This document shows positions 1 through 7,400 of a DNA stretch of 10,904 nucleotides, piece after piece. The stretch covers positions 1-10,904 of the forward strand of contig DVHW01000102.1 in the NCBI GenBank assembly GCA_018711785.1, in the 5' to 3' direction. Below the pieces are notes generated by a model, which was given only the letters and a program-made list of their open reading frames with translations, did no database searches and was not told the origin of the DNA. How positions within the stretch are numbered: position 1 is the first letter of the stretch; each line of letters opens with the position of its first letter. Origin of the DNA: Candidatus Galloscillospira excrementavium. Its GTDB lineage: Bacteria > Bacillota > Clostridia > Oscillospirales > Oscillospiraceae. A program made the position numbers and the translations under genes.

Positions 1-289
1 CTGGCCCATTCTGGACGAGCTGCTCGCCGCCCTGGAGGCCCACTATGGCTGCAAGCCCATCCTCTATGTGACCGAGCGGTCCTACCGGCTCTACGTCGAG
101 GGCCGATACCCGGACTGCCCCCTGTGGGTGAGTATGCCGGTGGCCGCCCCGGTGTGGCGGGACTGGAGCTTCTGGCAGTACTCCCACACGGGGGAGCTGG
201 CGGGCTACACGGGGGCGCAGAGATACATCGACATGAACGTGTTCCGGGGCACCCGAGAGGAGCTGGAGGCCCTGTGCATCAAGGTGTAG
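1..289 (+). CDS. GH25 family lysozyme-like protein, C-terminal fragment
   Basis: This is the 3' end of a gene that begins left of the window; the frame is open from base 2 and gives 95 residues before TAG. The C-terminal block WQYSHTGELAGYTG, followed by YIDMNVFRG, matches the usual end of glycoside hydrolase family 25 domains (pattern WQYs..G.v.Gi.g..DlN.F.G). That family cleaves the MurNAc-GlcNAc bond of peptidoglycan (N-acetylmuramidase). The catalytic Asp/Glu pair lies further upstream and cannot be checked, nor can a signal peptide or cell-wall-binding repeats. No domain follows the GH25 end, so any targeting module must be N-terminal. No convincing intrinsic terminator follows the stop. 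Family assignment is good; activity and export are inferred. Confidence 0.8.
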   Translation, partial: WPILDELLAALEAHYGCKPILYVTERSYRLYVEGRYPDCPLWVSMPVAAPVWRDWSFWQYSHTGELAGYTGAQRYIDMNVFRGTREELEALCIKV

Positions 290-329
290 CGGGTTTTTGG
301 CGCCCGGGCTTCTAATCGGCGGGATTTTC

Positions 330-338
330 TGCTATAAT
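330..338 (+). promoter_or_regulatory. Extended -10 sigma-A promoter upstream of murB
   Basis: A perfect TATAAT lies at 333-338 and is preceded by TGC at 330-332, which forms an extended -10 (TGnTATAAT). The best -35 at 17-bp spacing is TTCTAA (310-315), a weak match, which suits an extended -10 promoter. The predicted start of transcription, about 7 nt downstream (near 345), coincides with the first base of the palindromic element at 345-447. Murein and division genes downstream are the likely targets. Seen directly; promoter activity is inferred. Confidence 0.65.
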
Positions 339-344
339 AATGTC

Positions 345-447
345 TGCCGAAGAAACCGCAAAAGGGTTTGGAGCTGTTTCAGCCCAAAACCCTTGGCCTG
401 AACAGAGGCGGTTGCCTTGAAAACCTTGGCGTTCAGGGCTTTCGGCA
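345..447 (+). repeat. Palindromic, highly structured 103-bp element (leader RNA, small RNA or MITE-like repeat)
   Basis: The ends form a perfect 7-bp inverted repeat, TGCCGAA (345-351) with TTCGGCA (441-447). Inside lies a strong hairpin at 362-394: AAGGGTTT, GG and GCTG pair with CAGC, CC and AAACCCTT around a TTT loop, with two single-base bulges. A second stem pairs CCTGAAC (397-403) with GTTCAGG (431-437) and encloses a small AGGC-GGTT-GCCT hairpin (406-417). AACCGC (354-359) can alternatively pair with GCGGTT (408-413). A near-direct repeat, AAAACCCTTGGC (386-397) and AAAACCTTGGC (420-430), is also present. The element is AT-richer than its surroundings. It could be the folded 5' leader of murB, a separate small RNA, or a dispersed palindromic repeat. 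I do not recognise it as a named RNA family. Confidence 0.55.
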
Positions 448-478
448 TTGTTCCATACGCATGATAATCGACAGGAAA

Positions 479-496
479 CACCCCCTCCGCGGGGTG
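479..496 (+). other. Small hairpin in the murB leader
   Basis: CACCCC (479-484) pairs with GGGGTG (491-496) around a 6-nt loop. It ends 15 nt before the murB ribosome binding site (GGGAGG, 512-517), and the following GAAAACC has no U-tract, so it is not an intrinsic terminator. It could affect translation initiation or mRNA stability. The role is inferred. Confidence 0.35.
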
Positions 497-523
497 GAAA
501 ACCTTTGACCAGGGAGGTACGGA

Positions 524-1438
524 ATGGACCGGTATTCCACCCTTACAGAGCAGCTGCGCGCCCGCTGTCCCGGCCTGGAGCTGCGGGAGCGGGAGCCCAT
601 GGCGGCCCACACCACCTTCCGGGTGGGGGGGCCCGCCCGGCTGATGGCCCTGCCCCGGACCCGGGCGGAGGCGGAGGCGGCGGTCCGGACCGCCGCCGGG
701 CTGGGCATTGTCCCCTTTTTCCTGGGCAACGGCTCCAACCTGCTGGTGGCCGACCAGGGCTACGACGGCTTTGTGGTCAAGACCGGCGGGCTGGACCAGG
801 TGCGGGAGGTGAACCGCCGCCTTCGGGCGGGGAGCGGCATCTCCCTGGCCCGCCTGGCCAATGCCGCCCTGGGGCGGGGCCTGACCGGACTGGAGTTCGC
901 CCACGGGATCCCGGGCAGCCTGGGGGGCGCGGTGGTGATGAACGCCGGGGCCTACGGCGGGGAGATGGCCCAGGTGCTCGCCTCGGTCACCTGCCTGGAC
1001 GGCAGTGGAGAGGTGCGGACGCTCCCCGCGGCGGAGTGCGGCCTGTCCTACCGGCACAGTCTCTTCTCTGACCGGCCGGACTGGCTGATCGTAGAGGCGG
1101 AGCTGGCGCTCCGGCCGGGGGACGCCGGGGCCATCCGGGAGCGGATGGAGGAGCTGATGGCCCGCCGCCGGGAAAAGCAGCCCCTGGAGTACCCCAGCGC
1201 GGGCAGCACCTTCAAGCGGCCGGAGGGCCACTTTGCCGCCGCCCTCATCGACCAGTGCGGCCTGAAGGGCCTGACAGTGGGGGGCGCCCAGGTGTCGGAG
1301 AAGCACGCGGGCTTTATTGTCAACCGGGGCGGCGCCACCTGCGCCGATATTCTGGGCCTGATCGACCAGGTGCGGGAGCGGGTGCTCCGGGAGACCGGCG
1401 TTACCCTGGAGCTGGAGGTCCGGACCCTGGGCCTGTGA
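524..1438 (+). CDS. murB: UDP-N-acetylenolpyruvoylglucosamine reductase (MurB)
   Basis: MurB reduces UDP-GlcNAc-enolpyruvate to UDP-MurNAc with NADPH and FAD, the second committed step of cytoplasmic peptidoglycan precursor synthesis. The 304-residue product has the normal length. Visible hallmarks are the FAD-binding motif GNGSNLL (68-74), the block GIPGSLGGAVVMNAGA (128-143), YRHS (176-179), the short type II loop PSAGSTFK (224-231) carrying the catalytic serine, GGAQVSEKHAGFIVN (253-267), and the C-terminal LELEVR (295-300) with the likely catalytic glutamate. It looks like a type II (Gram-positive) MurB without the extra Tyr loop. The ATG follows GGGAGG by 6 nt. It is the first gene of the putative murB-rapZ-yvcK-whiA unit, driven by the extended -10 promoter at 330-338. 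Confidence 0.96.
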   Translation: MDRYSTLTEQLRARCPGLELREREPMAAHTTFRVGGPARLMALPRTRAEAEAAVRTAAGLGIVPFFLGNGSNLLVADQGYDGFVVKTGGLDQVREVNRRLRAGSGISLARLANAALGRGLTGLEFAHGIPGSLGGAVVMNAGAYGGEMAQVLASVTCLDGSGEVRTLPAAECGLSYRHSLFSDRPDWLIVEAELALRPGDAGAIRERMEELMARRREKQPLEYPSAGSTFKRPEGHFAAALIDQCGLKGLTVGGAQVSEKHAGFIVNRGGATCADILGLIDQVRERVLRETGVTLELEVRTLGL

Positions 1439-1461
1439 CGGGAAGAGAGAGGGAGAACACC

Positions 1462-2322
1462 ATGGAATTTGTCATCATATCCGGCCTTTCCGGGGCGGGG
1501 AAGAGTAAGACCGCCTCCATTCTGGAGGACATCGGCTTCTATGTGGTGGACAATCTGCCTGCCGCCCTCATCCCCAAGCTGGCCGAGCTATGCATGGCCA
1601 GCCCGGGGAAGTACGACCGGGTGGCCCTGGTCACCGACATCCGGGGCGGCCAGACCTTCGACGGTCTCTTTGAGGCGCTGGAGGCCCTGCAGGACCTGGG
1701 GTGCGCCTACCGCATCCTCTTTGTGGAGGCGGGGGAGGAGACCATCATCAAGCGCTACAAGGAGACCCGCCGTTCCCACCCCCTAGCCCGGAGCGGCCGC
1801 TCCCTGGACGAGGCGGTGCGGCTGGAAAAGACCGCCCTGGCGCCGGTGCGCTCCCGGGCCGAGTATATCATCGACACCTCGGCCCTCTCCACGGCCAAGC
1901 TCCGGGGGGAGGTGCTCCGGCTCTTCGGGAACGGCGGGGCCCAGCAGGCCATGAGCGTGTCGGTCATCTCCTTCGGCTTCAAGTACGGCATCCCCATCGA
2001 GGCCGACCTGGTCTTTGACGTGCGCTTTCTGCCAAACCCCTACTACATCGCCGAACTGCGCCATCAGACCGGGCTGGACGACGGGGTGTACAACTTTGTG
2101 TTCGGCTACCAGCAGACCAAGGACTTCATGCAGTACCTGGAGAACCTGATGAGCTTCCTGCTGCCCCTCTATGTGGAGGAGGGCAAGACCGCCCTGGTCA
2201 TCGGCATCGGCTGCACCGGCGGACAGCACCGGAGTGTGGCGGTCACCAAGGCGCTGGCCGATTTCATCAAGCAGAAGGGCTACTCGGTGTCGGAGAACCA
2301 CCGGGACATGACCCGGGCCTGA
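1462..2322 (+). CDS. rapZ: RapZ/YvcJ family nucleotide-binding protein
   Basis: The 286-residue product is a full-length RapZ (YvcJ) family P-loop protein. The Walker A motif GLSGAGKS is at 8-15, VDNLP at 29-33 and the Walker B-like TDIRGG at 58-63. The C-terminal ligand-binding domain has GFKYGIP, DLVFDVRFLPNPYY and IGCTGGQHRSV (249-259). In E. coli RapZ binds glucosamine-6-phosphate and the GlmZ/GlmY small RNAs; in B. subtilis YvcJ hydrolyses nucleotides and affects competence. Which role applies here cannot be read from sequence. The frame is open upstream into murB, but ATG 1462 is chosen because GAGGGAG (1449-1455) precedes it by 6 nt and the protein then starts MEFVIISG, as in the family. 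The gap to murB is 23 nt, consistent with co-transcription. Confidence 0.94.
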   Translation: MEFVIISGLSGAGKSKTASILEDIGFYVVDNLPAALIPKLAELCMASPGKYDRVALVTDIRGGQTFDGLFEALEALQDLGCAYRILFVEAGEETIIKRYKETRRSHPLARSGRSLDEAVRLEKTALAPVRSRAEYIIDTSALSTAKLRGEVLRLFGNGGAQQAMSVSVISFGFKYGIPIEADLVFDVRFLPNPYYIAELRHQTGLDDGVYNFVFGYQQTKDFMQYLENLMSFLLPLYVEEGKTALVIGIGCTGGQHRSVAVTKALADFIKQKGYSVSENHRDMTRA

Positions 2323-2372
2323 CCCGGCGGACCCGCCAAGGGCGGCGGGGTACGGAGTACAGGAGGTCGTCT

Positions 2373-3395
2373 ATGACGCAACCATACGGCCGCGGCGACC
2401 GGCGCTGGGCGCAGGGGCCGAAAATCGTGGCCATCGGCGGGGGGACGGGACTGTCCACCATGCTGCGGGGCCTGAAGGGCTATACCAGAAATCTCACCGC
2501 CATCGTCACCGTGGCCGACGACGGCGGCGGCTCCGGCCAGCTGCGCCGGGAGCTGGGGATGCCCCCGCCGGGGGACATCCGCAGCTGTATGCAGGCTCTG
2601 GCCAATGTGGAGCCGCTGATGGAGGACCTGCTGGCCTACCGCTTTCCCGCCGGCTCGGGCAATCTGACCGGCCAGGCCTTCGGCAATCTGCTGCTGGCCG
2701 CCCTTAACGGCATCTCGGGCTCCTTTGACGAGGCGGTGGCCAAGATGAGCCAGGTCCTGGCCATCACCGGCCGGGTCCTGCCGGTGACCAACGCCAACGT
2801 GACCCTGGAGGCGGCCTTTGAGAACGGCACCCATGTGGTGGGGGAGTCCAAGATCTTCCGCTTCAAGAAGGAGCAGGACTGCCGCATCGAGAGCGTCCGC
2901 CTGCTGCCGGAACGCCCGCCCGCCCTGCCGGAGACCCTGGAGGCCATCCGGCAGGCCGACCTCATCCTGCTGGGACCGGGGAGCCTTTACACCAGCGTCA
3001 TCCCCAATCTGCTGGTGGAGGGGGTCAGCGATGCGGTGCGCAGCGCGAAAGGATTAAAGCTTTACATCTGCAACATCATGACCCAGGACGGGGAGACCGA
3101 GGGCATGTCGGCCGCCGACCATGTGGCGGCCCTGCTGCGCCACTCGGGGCCCGGCCTGGTGGACATCTGCCTGTGCAACTCCGCGCCGGTGCGCACCAGC
3201 CTTTTGGAGCGGTACCGGGCGGAGGACGCGGCCCCCATCCTGGTGGACCGGGACCGGTTGGAGGCCCTGGGGGTGGAGCTGGTGACCCGGCCCCTGGCCT
3301 CCGAGACCTCGGACTACGCCCGGCACTCCATCGCCCGGCTGGCGGCGGCGGTGATGGAGATCTACGGCGACCGGGCCCAGACCCGGATTTTCTGA
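2373..3395 (+). CDS. yvcK: YvcK/CofD-like gluconeogenesis factor
   Basis: The 340-residue product belongs to the YvcK branch of the CofD-like family. Motifs are IGGGTGLS (21-28), TVADDGGGSG (46-55), PPPGDIR (64-70), the LTGQAFGNLLLAAL block and GPGSLYTSVIPNLLV (201-215). B. subtilis YvcK and mycobacterial CuvA are needed for normal cell-wall synthesis and shape on gluconeogenic carbon sources, and YvcK binds UDP-GlcNAc. True CofD enzymes transfer phospholactate to F420 precursor; nothing nearby suggests F420 synthesis, and the rapZ-yvcK-whiA order points to YvcK. ATG follows AGGAGG (2361-2366) by 6 nt. The first 16 residues are polar and non-conserved (MTQPYGRGDR...), a common variable extension. 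It sits 50 nt behind rapZ. Confidence 0.94.
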   Translation: MTQPYGRGDRRWAQGPKIVAIGGGTGLSTMLRGLKGYTRNLTAIVTVADDGGGSGQLRRELGMPPPGDIRSCMQALANVEPLMEDLLAYRFPAGSGNLTGQAFGNLLLAALNGISGSFDEAVAKMSQVLAITGRVLPVTNANVTLEAAFENGTHVVGESKIFRFKKEQDCRIESVRLLPERPPALPETLEAIRQADLILLGPGSLYTSVIPNLLVEGVSDAVRSAKGLKLYICNIMTQDGETEGMSAADHVAALLRHSGPGLVDICLCNSAPVRTSLLERYRAEDAAPILVDRDRLEALGVELVTRPLASETSDYARHSIARLAAAVMEIYGDRAQTRIF

Positions 3396-3410
3396 CTCCG
3401 GCCCAGCCCG

Positions 3411-3421
3411 GAGGGGAGGTG
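3411..3421 (+). promoter_or_regulatory. Strong ribosome binding site that sets the whiA TTG start
   Basis: GAGGGGAGGTG (3411-3421) contains GGAGGTG, highly complementary to the 16S rRNA 3' end, and lies 6-8 nt before TTG 3428. No in-frame ATG is present near here, so this site decides the start of whiA. Confidence 0.75.
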
Positions 3422-3427
3422 AGCCCA

Positions 3428-4324
3428 TTGTCCTTTTCCGGACAGACCAAGAACGAGCTGTGCAGGGCGGCCCTGAGCCGCAAGTGCTGCGCCCAGGCGG
3501 AGGCCTACGGGGTGCTGTTGTTCTGCAACCACTTCTCCGGCCGGGAGGTGCGCATCGTCACCGAGAGCGGCGAGTTCCTCCAGCGGCTGATCCAGCTCTT
3601 CCGCCGGGCCTTCCGGGTGGAGTTCGACGTCCTCCCAGGCCCCGAGGAGCGGGGCAAGCGGACCCTCTCCATCACCGCGCCGGACAAGCTCCGCCGCATC
3701 TGCGAGACCTTCGGCGCCGACCCGGCGGAGATGGTGGCCCACCACATCAACTTCGCGGTGCTGGAGGAGGACCACTGCCGCTTGGCTTTCTTCCGGGGGG
3801 CCTTTCTGGCCGGGGGCGCGGTGACCGACCCGGCCAAGGGCTACCACCTGGAGCTGGCCACCTCCCACTACTATGTGAGCCGGGAGCTGACCGCCCTGCT
3901 GCGGGAGGCGGGCTTCTCCCCCAAGGAGACCACCCGCAAGTCAAACTACTTGACATACTTTAAGCAGAGCGAGTACATCGAGGATTTCCTCACCGCCATC
4001 GGCGCGCCGGTGGCCGCCATGGAGGTCATGAACGCCAAGGTGGAAAAGCACCTGCGGGGGAGCGTGAACCGCCGGGTCAACTGCGACGCCGCCAACCTGG
4101 ACAAGGCGGTGGAGGCCGCCCAGGAGCAGATGGAGGCCATCCGCCGGCTGGAGGAGCGTGGGATGCTCCAGGACCTGCCGGACAAGCTCAAGGAGGTGGT
4201 GGACCTGCGGGCCGCCCACCCGGAGTACACCCTGGCCCAGCTGGCCGAGCTGTGTCAGCCGCCCATCACCAAGTCCGCCCTCAACCACCGGCTGCGCAAG
4301 CTGGTGGAGCTGTCGAAATCGTAG
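3428..4324 (+). CDS. whiA: DNA-binding protein WhiA (TTG start)
   Basis: The predicted product of 298 residues is a WhiA protein. Its N-terminal half is the degenerate LAGLIDADG homing-endonuclease-like fold (FFRGAFLAGGAV, 121-132; YHLELATSHYYVSREL, 139-154). The conserved linker SVNRRVNCDAANLDK (212-226) and a C-terminal helix-turn-helix follow (YTLAQLAEL through SALNHRLRKL, about 267-292). In Streptomyces WhiA activates sporulation division genes with WhiB; in B. subtilis it influences division and chromosome segregation. The family has lost nuclease catalysis. TTG 3428 is chosen because GGAGGTG sits just upstream and the resulting MSFSGQTKNEL matches the MSFs..tK.EL start of the family. 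It lies 32 nt behind yvcK. It is slightly shorter than the B. subtilis protein (316 aa). Confidence 0.93.
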   Translation: MSFSGQTKNELCRAALSRKCCAQAEAYGVLLFCNHFSGREVRIVTESGEFLQRLIQLFRRAFRVEFDVLPGPEERGKRTLSITAPDKLRRICETFGADPAEMVAHHINFAVLEEDHCRLAFFRGAFLAGGAVTDPAKGYHLELATSHYYVSRELTALLREAGFSPKETTRKSNYLTYFKQSEYIEDFLTAIGAPVAAMEVMNAKVEKHLRGSVNRRVNCDAANLDKAVEAAQEQMEAIRRLEERGMLQDLPDKLKEVVDLRAAHPEYTLAQLAELCQPPITKSALNHRLRKLVELSKS

Positions 4325-4343
4325 GGGCGCGCACTGCGCGCCC
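4325..4343 (+). other. Perfect GC stem-loop directly after whiA
   Basis: GGGCGCGC (4325-4332) and GCGCGCCC (4336-4343) form a perfect 8-bp stem with an ACT loop, starting on the base after the whiA TAG. The downstream sequence CGCTGAACCATTGG has no U-tract, so an intrinsic terminator is unlikely. It could protect the upstream mRNA from 3' exonucleases, act as a weak attenuator, or be a copy of a short palindromic genomic repeat. A second, weaker hairpin (CGGGC 4367-4371 with GCCCG 4379-4383) follows. Confidence 0.6.
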
Positions 4344-4407
4344 GCTGAACCATTGGAAGCGCGCGGCGGGCCCGGTCTGCCCGGCACCATCCCCACACTA
4401 AAGCGAG

Positions 4408-4414
4408 AAGGAGG
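4408..4414 (+). promoter_or_regulatory. dnaE ribosome binding site
   Basis: AAGGAGG (4408-4414) lies 7 nt before ATG 4422. The frame stays open 264 nt further upstream into whiA, so this site is the main argument for starting dnaE at 4422. Confidence 0.8.
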
Positions 4415-4421
4415 CACAGCC

Positions 4422-7400
4422 ATGTCCTTCGTCCATCTACATCTGCATACCGAGTTTTCCCTCCTGGACGGCGCCTGCCGCATCGACAAGCTGGTGGGCC
4501 GGGTCAAGGAGCTGGGACAGAACGCCGTGGCCATCACCGACCACGGCGTCATGTACGGCGCGGTGGACTTCTACAAGGCCTGCAAGGCGGCGGGCATCAA
4601 GCCCATCATCGGCTGCGAGGTGTATGTGGCCCCCCGGAAGCGGACCGACATGGTCCACGGCATCGACAACCACGCCCGCCACTTGGTGCTCCTGTGCCGG
4701 AACGAGACCGGCTACCGGAACCTGAGCTATCTGGTCTCCTGTGGATTTCTGGAGGGCTTCTACGTCAAGCCCCGCATCGACAAGGAGCTCCTGTGGCAAC
4801 ACACCGAGGGGCTCATCGCCCTCTCCGCCTGCGCCTCCGGCGAGGTGCCCCGGCTGCTCATCGCGGGCGACTACGAGGGGACCAAGAAGGCGGCCCTGGA
4901 GATGGTGGAGCACTTCGGGGAGGGGAACTACTACCTGGAGCTCCAGGACCACGGCCTGCCCCAGGACCCGGTGGTGGCCCAGGGCATCCTCCGCCTACAC
5001 CGGGAGACCGGCATCCCCCTGGTGGTCACCAATGACGCCCACTATCTCACCCGGGATGACGCGGAGATGCAGGACGTGCTCATGTGCATCCAGATGGGCA
5101 AGACGGTGGACGACCCCAACCGGCTGAAAATGGAGACCCAGGAGCTCTACGTCAAGAGCGAGGAGGAGATGGCCGCCCTCTTCCCCGACTGGCCGGAGGC
5201 GGTGGAGAACACCCAGAAAATCGCCGACCAGTGCGAGCTGGAGTTCGAGTTTGGCAAGTACCACCTGCCCGAGTTCAAGCTGCCCGAGGGGTGGGACGAC
5301 CCGGACGCCTACTTTGAGCACCTTTGCCGGAAGGGCTTTGCCCGCCGCTACCCGGAGGGGAACGAGACCTACCGCAAACAGCTGGAGTACGAGATGGGGG
5401 TCATCCGCCAGATGGGGTTTGTGGACTACTTCCTCATTGTCTCCGACTTCATCGGCTTTGCCAAGGGCCAGGGCATCCCGGTGGGCCCCGGCCGGGGCAG
5501 CGCGGCGGGGAGCATGGTGTCCTACTGCCTGAACATCACCGACGTGGACCCCATGAAGTACTCTCTCTACTTTGAGCGGTTCCTCAACCCGGAGCGGGTC
5601 ACCATGCCCGACATCGACATCGACTTCTGCATCCGCCGGCGGCAGGAGGTCATCGACTACGTGCAGCGCAAGTACGGCGCCGACCACGTGGCCCAGATCG
5701 TCACCTTCGGCACCATGGCGGCCCGGGGGGCCATCCGGGACGTGGGGAGGGCCCTGAACGTGCCCTACGCCGAGGTGGACACGGTGGCCAAGCAGGTGCC
5801 AAGCGGCCCCGGCGCCCTCCACATCACCCTGGACGAGTCCCTGAAGCTCTCCAAGCAGCTGCGGGACGCCTACCAGGGGGACGAGCGCATCCACCGGCTC
5901 ATCGACATGGCCAAGGCCATCGAGGGTATGCCCCGCCACGCCTCTACCCACGCCGCGGGGGTGGTCATCACCCGCCGGCCGGTGGTGGACTATGTCCCCC
6001 TGGCGAAAAATGACGAATCGGTGGTTACCCAGTACGTGATGACCACCCTGGAGGAGCTGGGGCTCCTCAAAATGGACTTTCTGGGCCTGAGGAACCTGAC
6101 CATCCTGGACGACACGGTGAAGATGGTCCAGCGCACCCAGCCCGGCTTCACCCTCTCCTCCATCCCGGACGACGACCCGGCGGTCTTTGAGATGCTCTCC
6201 GAGGGGCGAACCTCCGGCGTGTTCCAGATGGAGTCGGCGGGCATGACCGGCGTGTGCGTGGGCCTGCGGCCCAAGAGCATTGAGGACATCACCGCCATCA
6301 TCGCCCTCTACCGCCCCGGGCCCATGGACTCCATCCCCAAGTTCCTGGAGTGCGCCCGCAACCCGGAGAAGGTCACCTACCGCCACCCGGCCCTCAAGCC
6401 CATCCTGTCGGTCACCTACGGGTGCATCGTCTACCAGGAGCAGGTCATCGAGATCTTCCGCAAGCTGGGCGGCTACACCATGGGCCAGGCCGACATGGTC
6501 CGCCGGGCCATCTCCAAGAAGAAGAAGGCCCAGATCGCCAAGGAGCGACACGCCTTCATCTACGGGGACGAGGAGCGGGGCATCAAGGGCTGTGTGGGCA
6601 ACGGCATCCCGCCCGAGATCGGCGAGGCCATCTACTCGGAGATCGAGGACTTCGCCCAGTACGCCTTCAACAAGGCCCACGCGGTTTGCTACGCCATCGT
6701 GGCCTACCAGACCGCCTACTTCAAGTGCCACTACACCCGGGAGTACATGGCCGCCCTGCTCACCTCGGTGCTGGACTCCAGGGACAAGATGGCCGAGTAC
6801 ATCGCCGAGTGCCGGGAGTGCGGCATCCAGCTGCTGCCCCCGGACGTGAACCAGTCGGGGGACACCTTCACCGTGGTGGACGGCAACATCCGCTTCGGCC
6901 TGGCGGCGATCAACGGCGTGGGCCAGGGCTTCAGCCAGGCGGTGGTGAAGGAGCGGGAGGCAAACGGTCCCTTCGCCGGGTTTGCCGACTTCTGCCAGCG
7001 GATGCAGTACGCCGACCTGAACAAGCGGGTGGTGGAAAACCTCATCAAGTGCGGCGCCTTTGACTCCATGGGGGTGTTCCGCTCCCAGCTCATGGGGGCC
7101 TATCCCCAGCTGCTGGACAGCCTGACCGAGATGCGGAAGAAGAACCTGGAAGGGCAGTTTGACCTGTTCAGCGGCGGCGGTCTGGCCCCCGCCGCGCCGG
7201 AGCTGAACCTCCAGCCCATCCCGGAGTACTCCCGGCGGGAGCTGATGGCCATGGAGAAGGAGACCATCAACTTCTACCTCACCGGCCACCCCATGGACGA
7301 GTACCGGGAGATGGCCCAGCGCCACCACGCGGTGCCCATCGGCTCCCTCCTGGCCGACTTCGACCGGGAGGACGGACCGGAGCAGTACCAGGACGGACAG

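Noticed and set aside
290..309. Possible terminator after the GH25 gene (CGGG, T5, CCCG and the palindrome GCCCGGGC).
   Set aside because: The 4-bp stem has the T-run in its loop instead of after it, so it does not fit an intrinsic terminator.
332..447. A small protein encoded on the minus strand across the structured element (translation beginning MPKALNAKVFK).
   Set aside because: No ribosome binding site is evident and the open frame follows from the palindrome and from antisense murB; the nucleotide structure explains the region better. Multi-copy conservation of the peptide would reopen it.
448..470. Second promoter candidate near the murB start (GATAAT at 464-469).
   Set aside because: No usable -35 at 16-18 bp spacing and no TG extension, unlike the clear TGCTATAAT at 330-338.
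2332..2349. Hairpin CCCGCC...GGCGGG between rapZ and yvcK as a terminator.
   Set aside because: Short stem, no U-tract, and immediately followed by the yvcK ribosome binding site; GC-rich chance pairing is sufficient to explain it.
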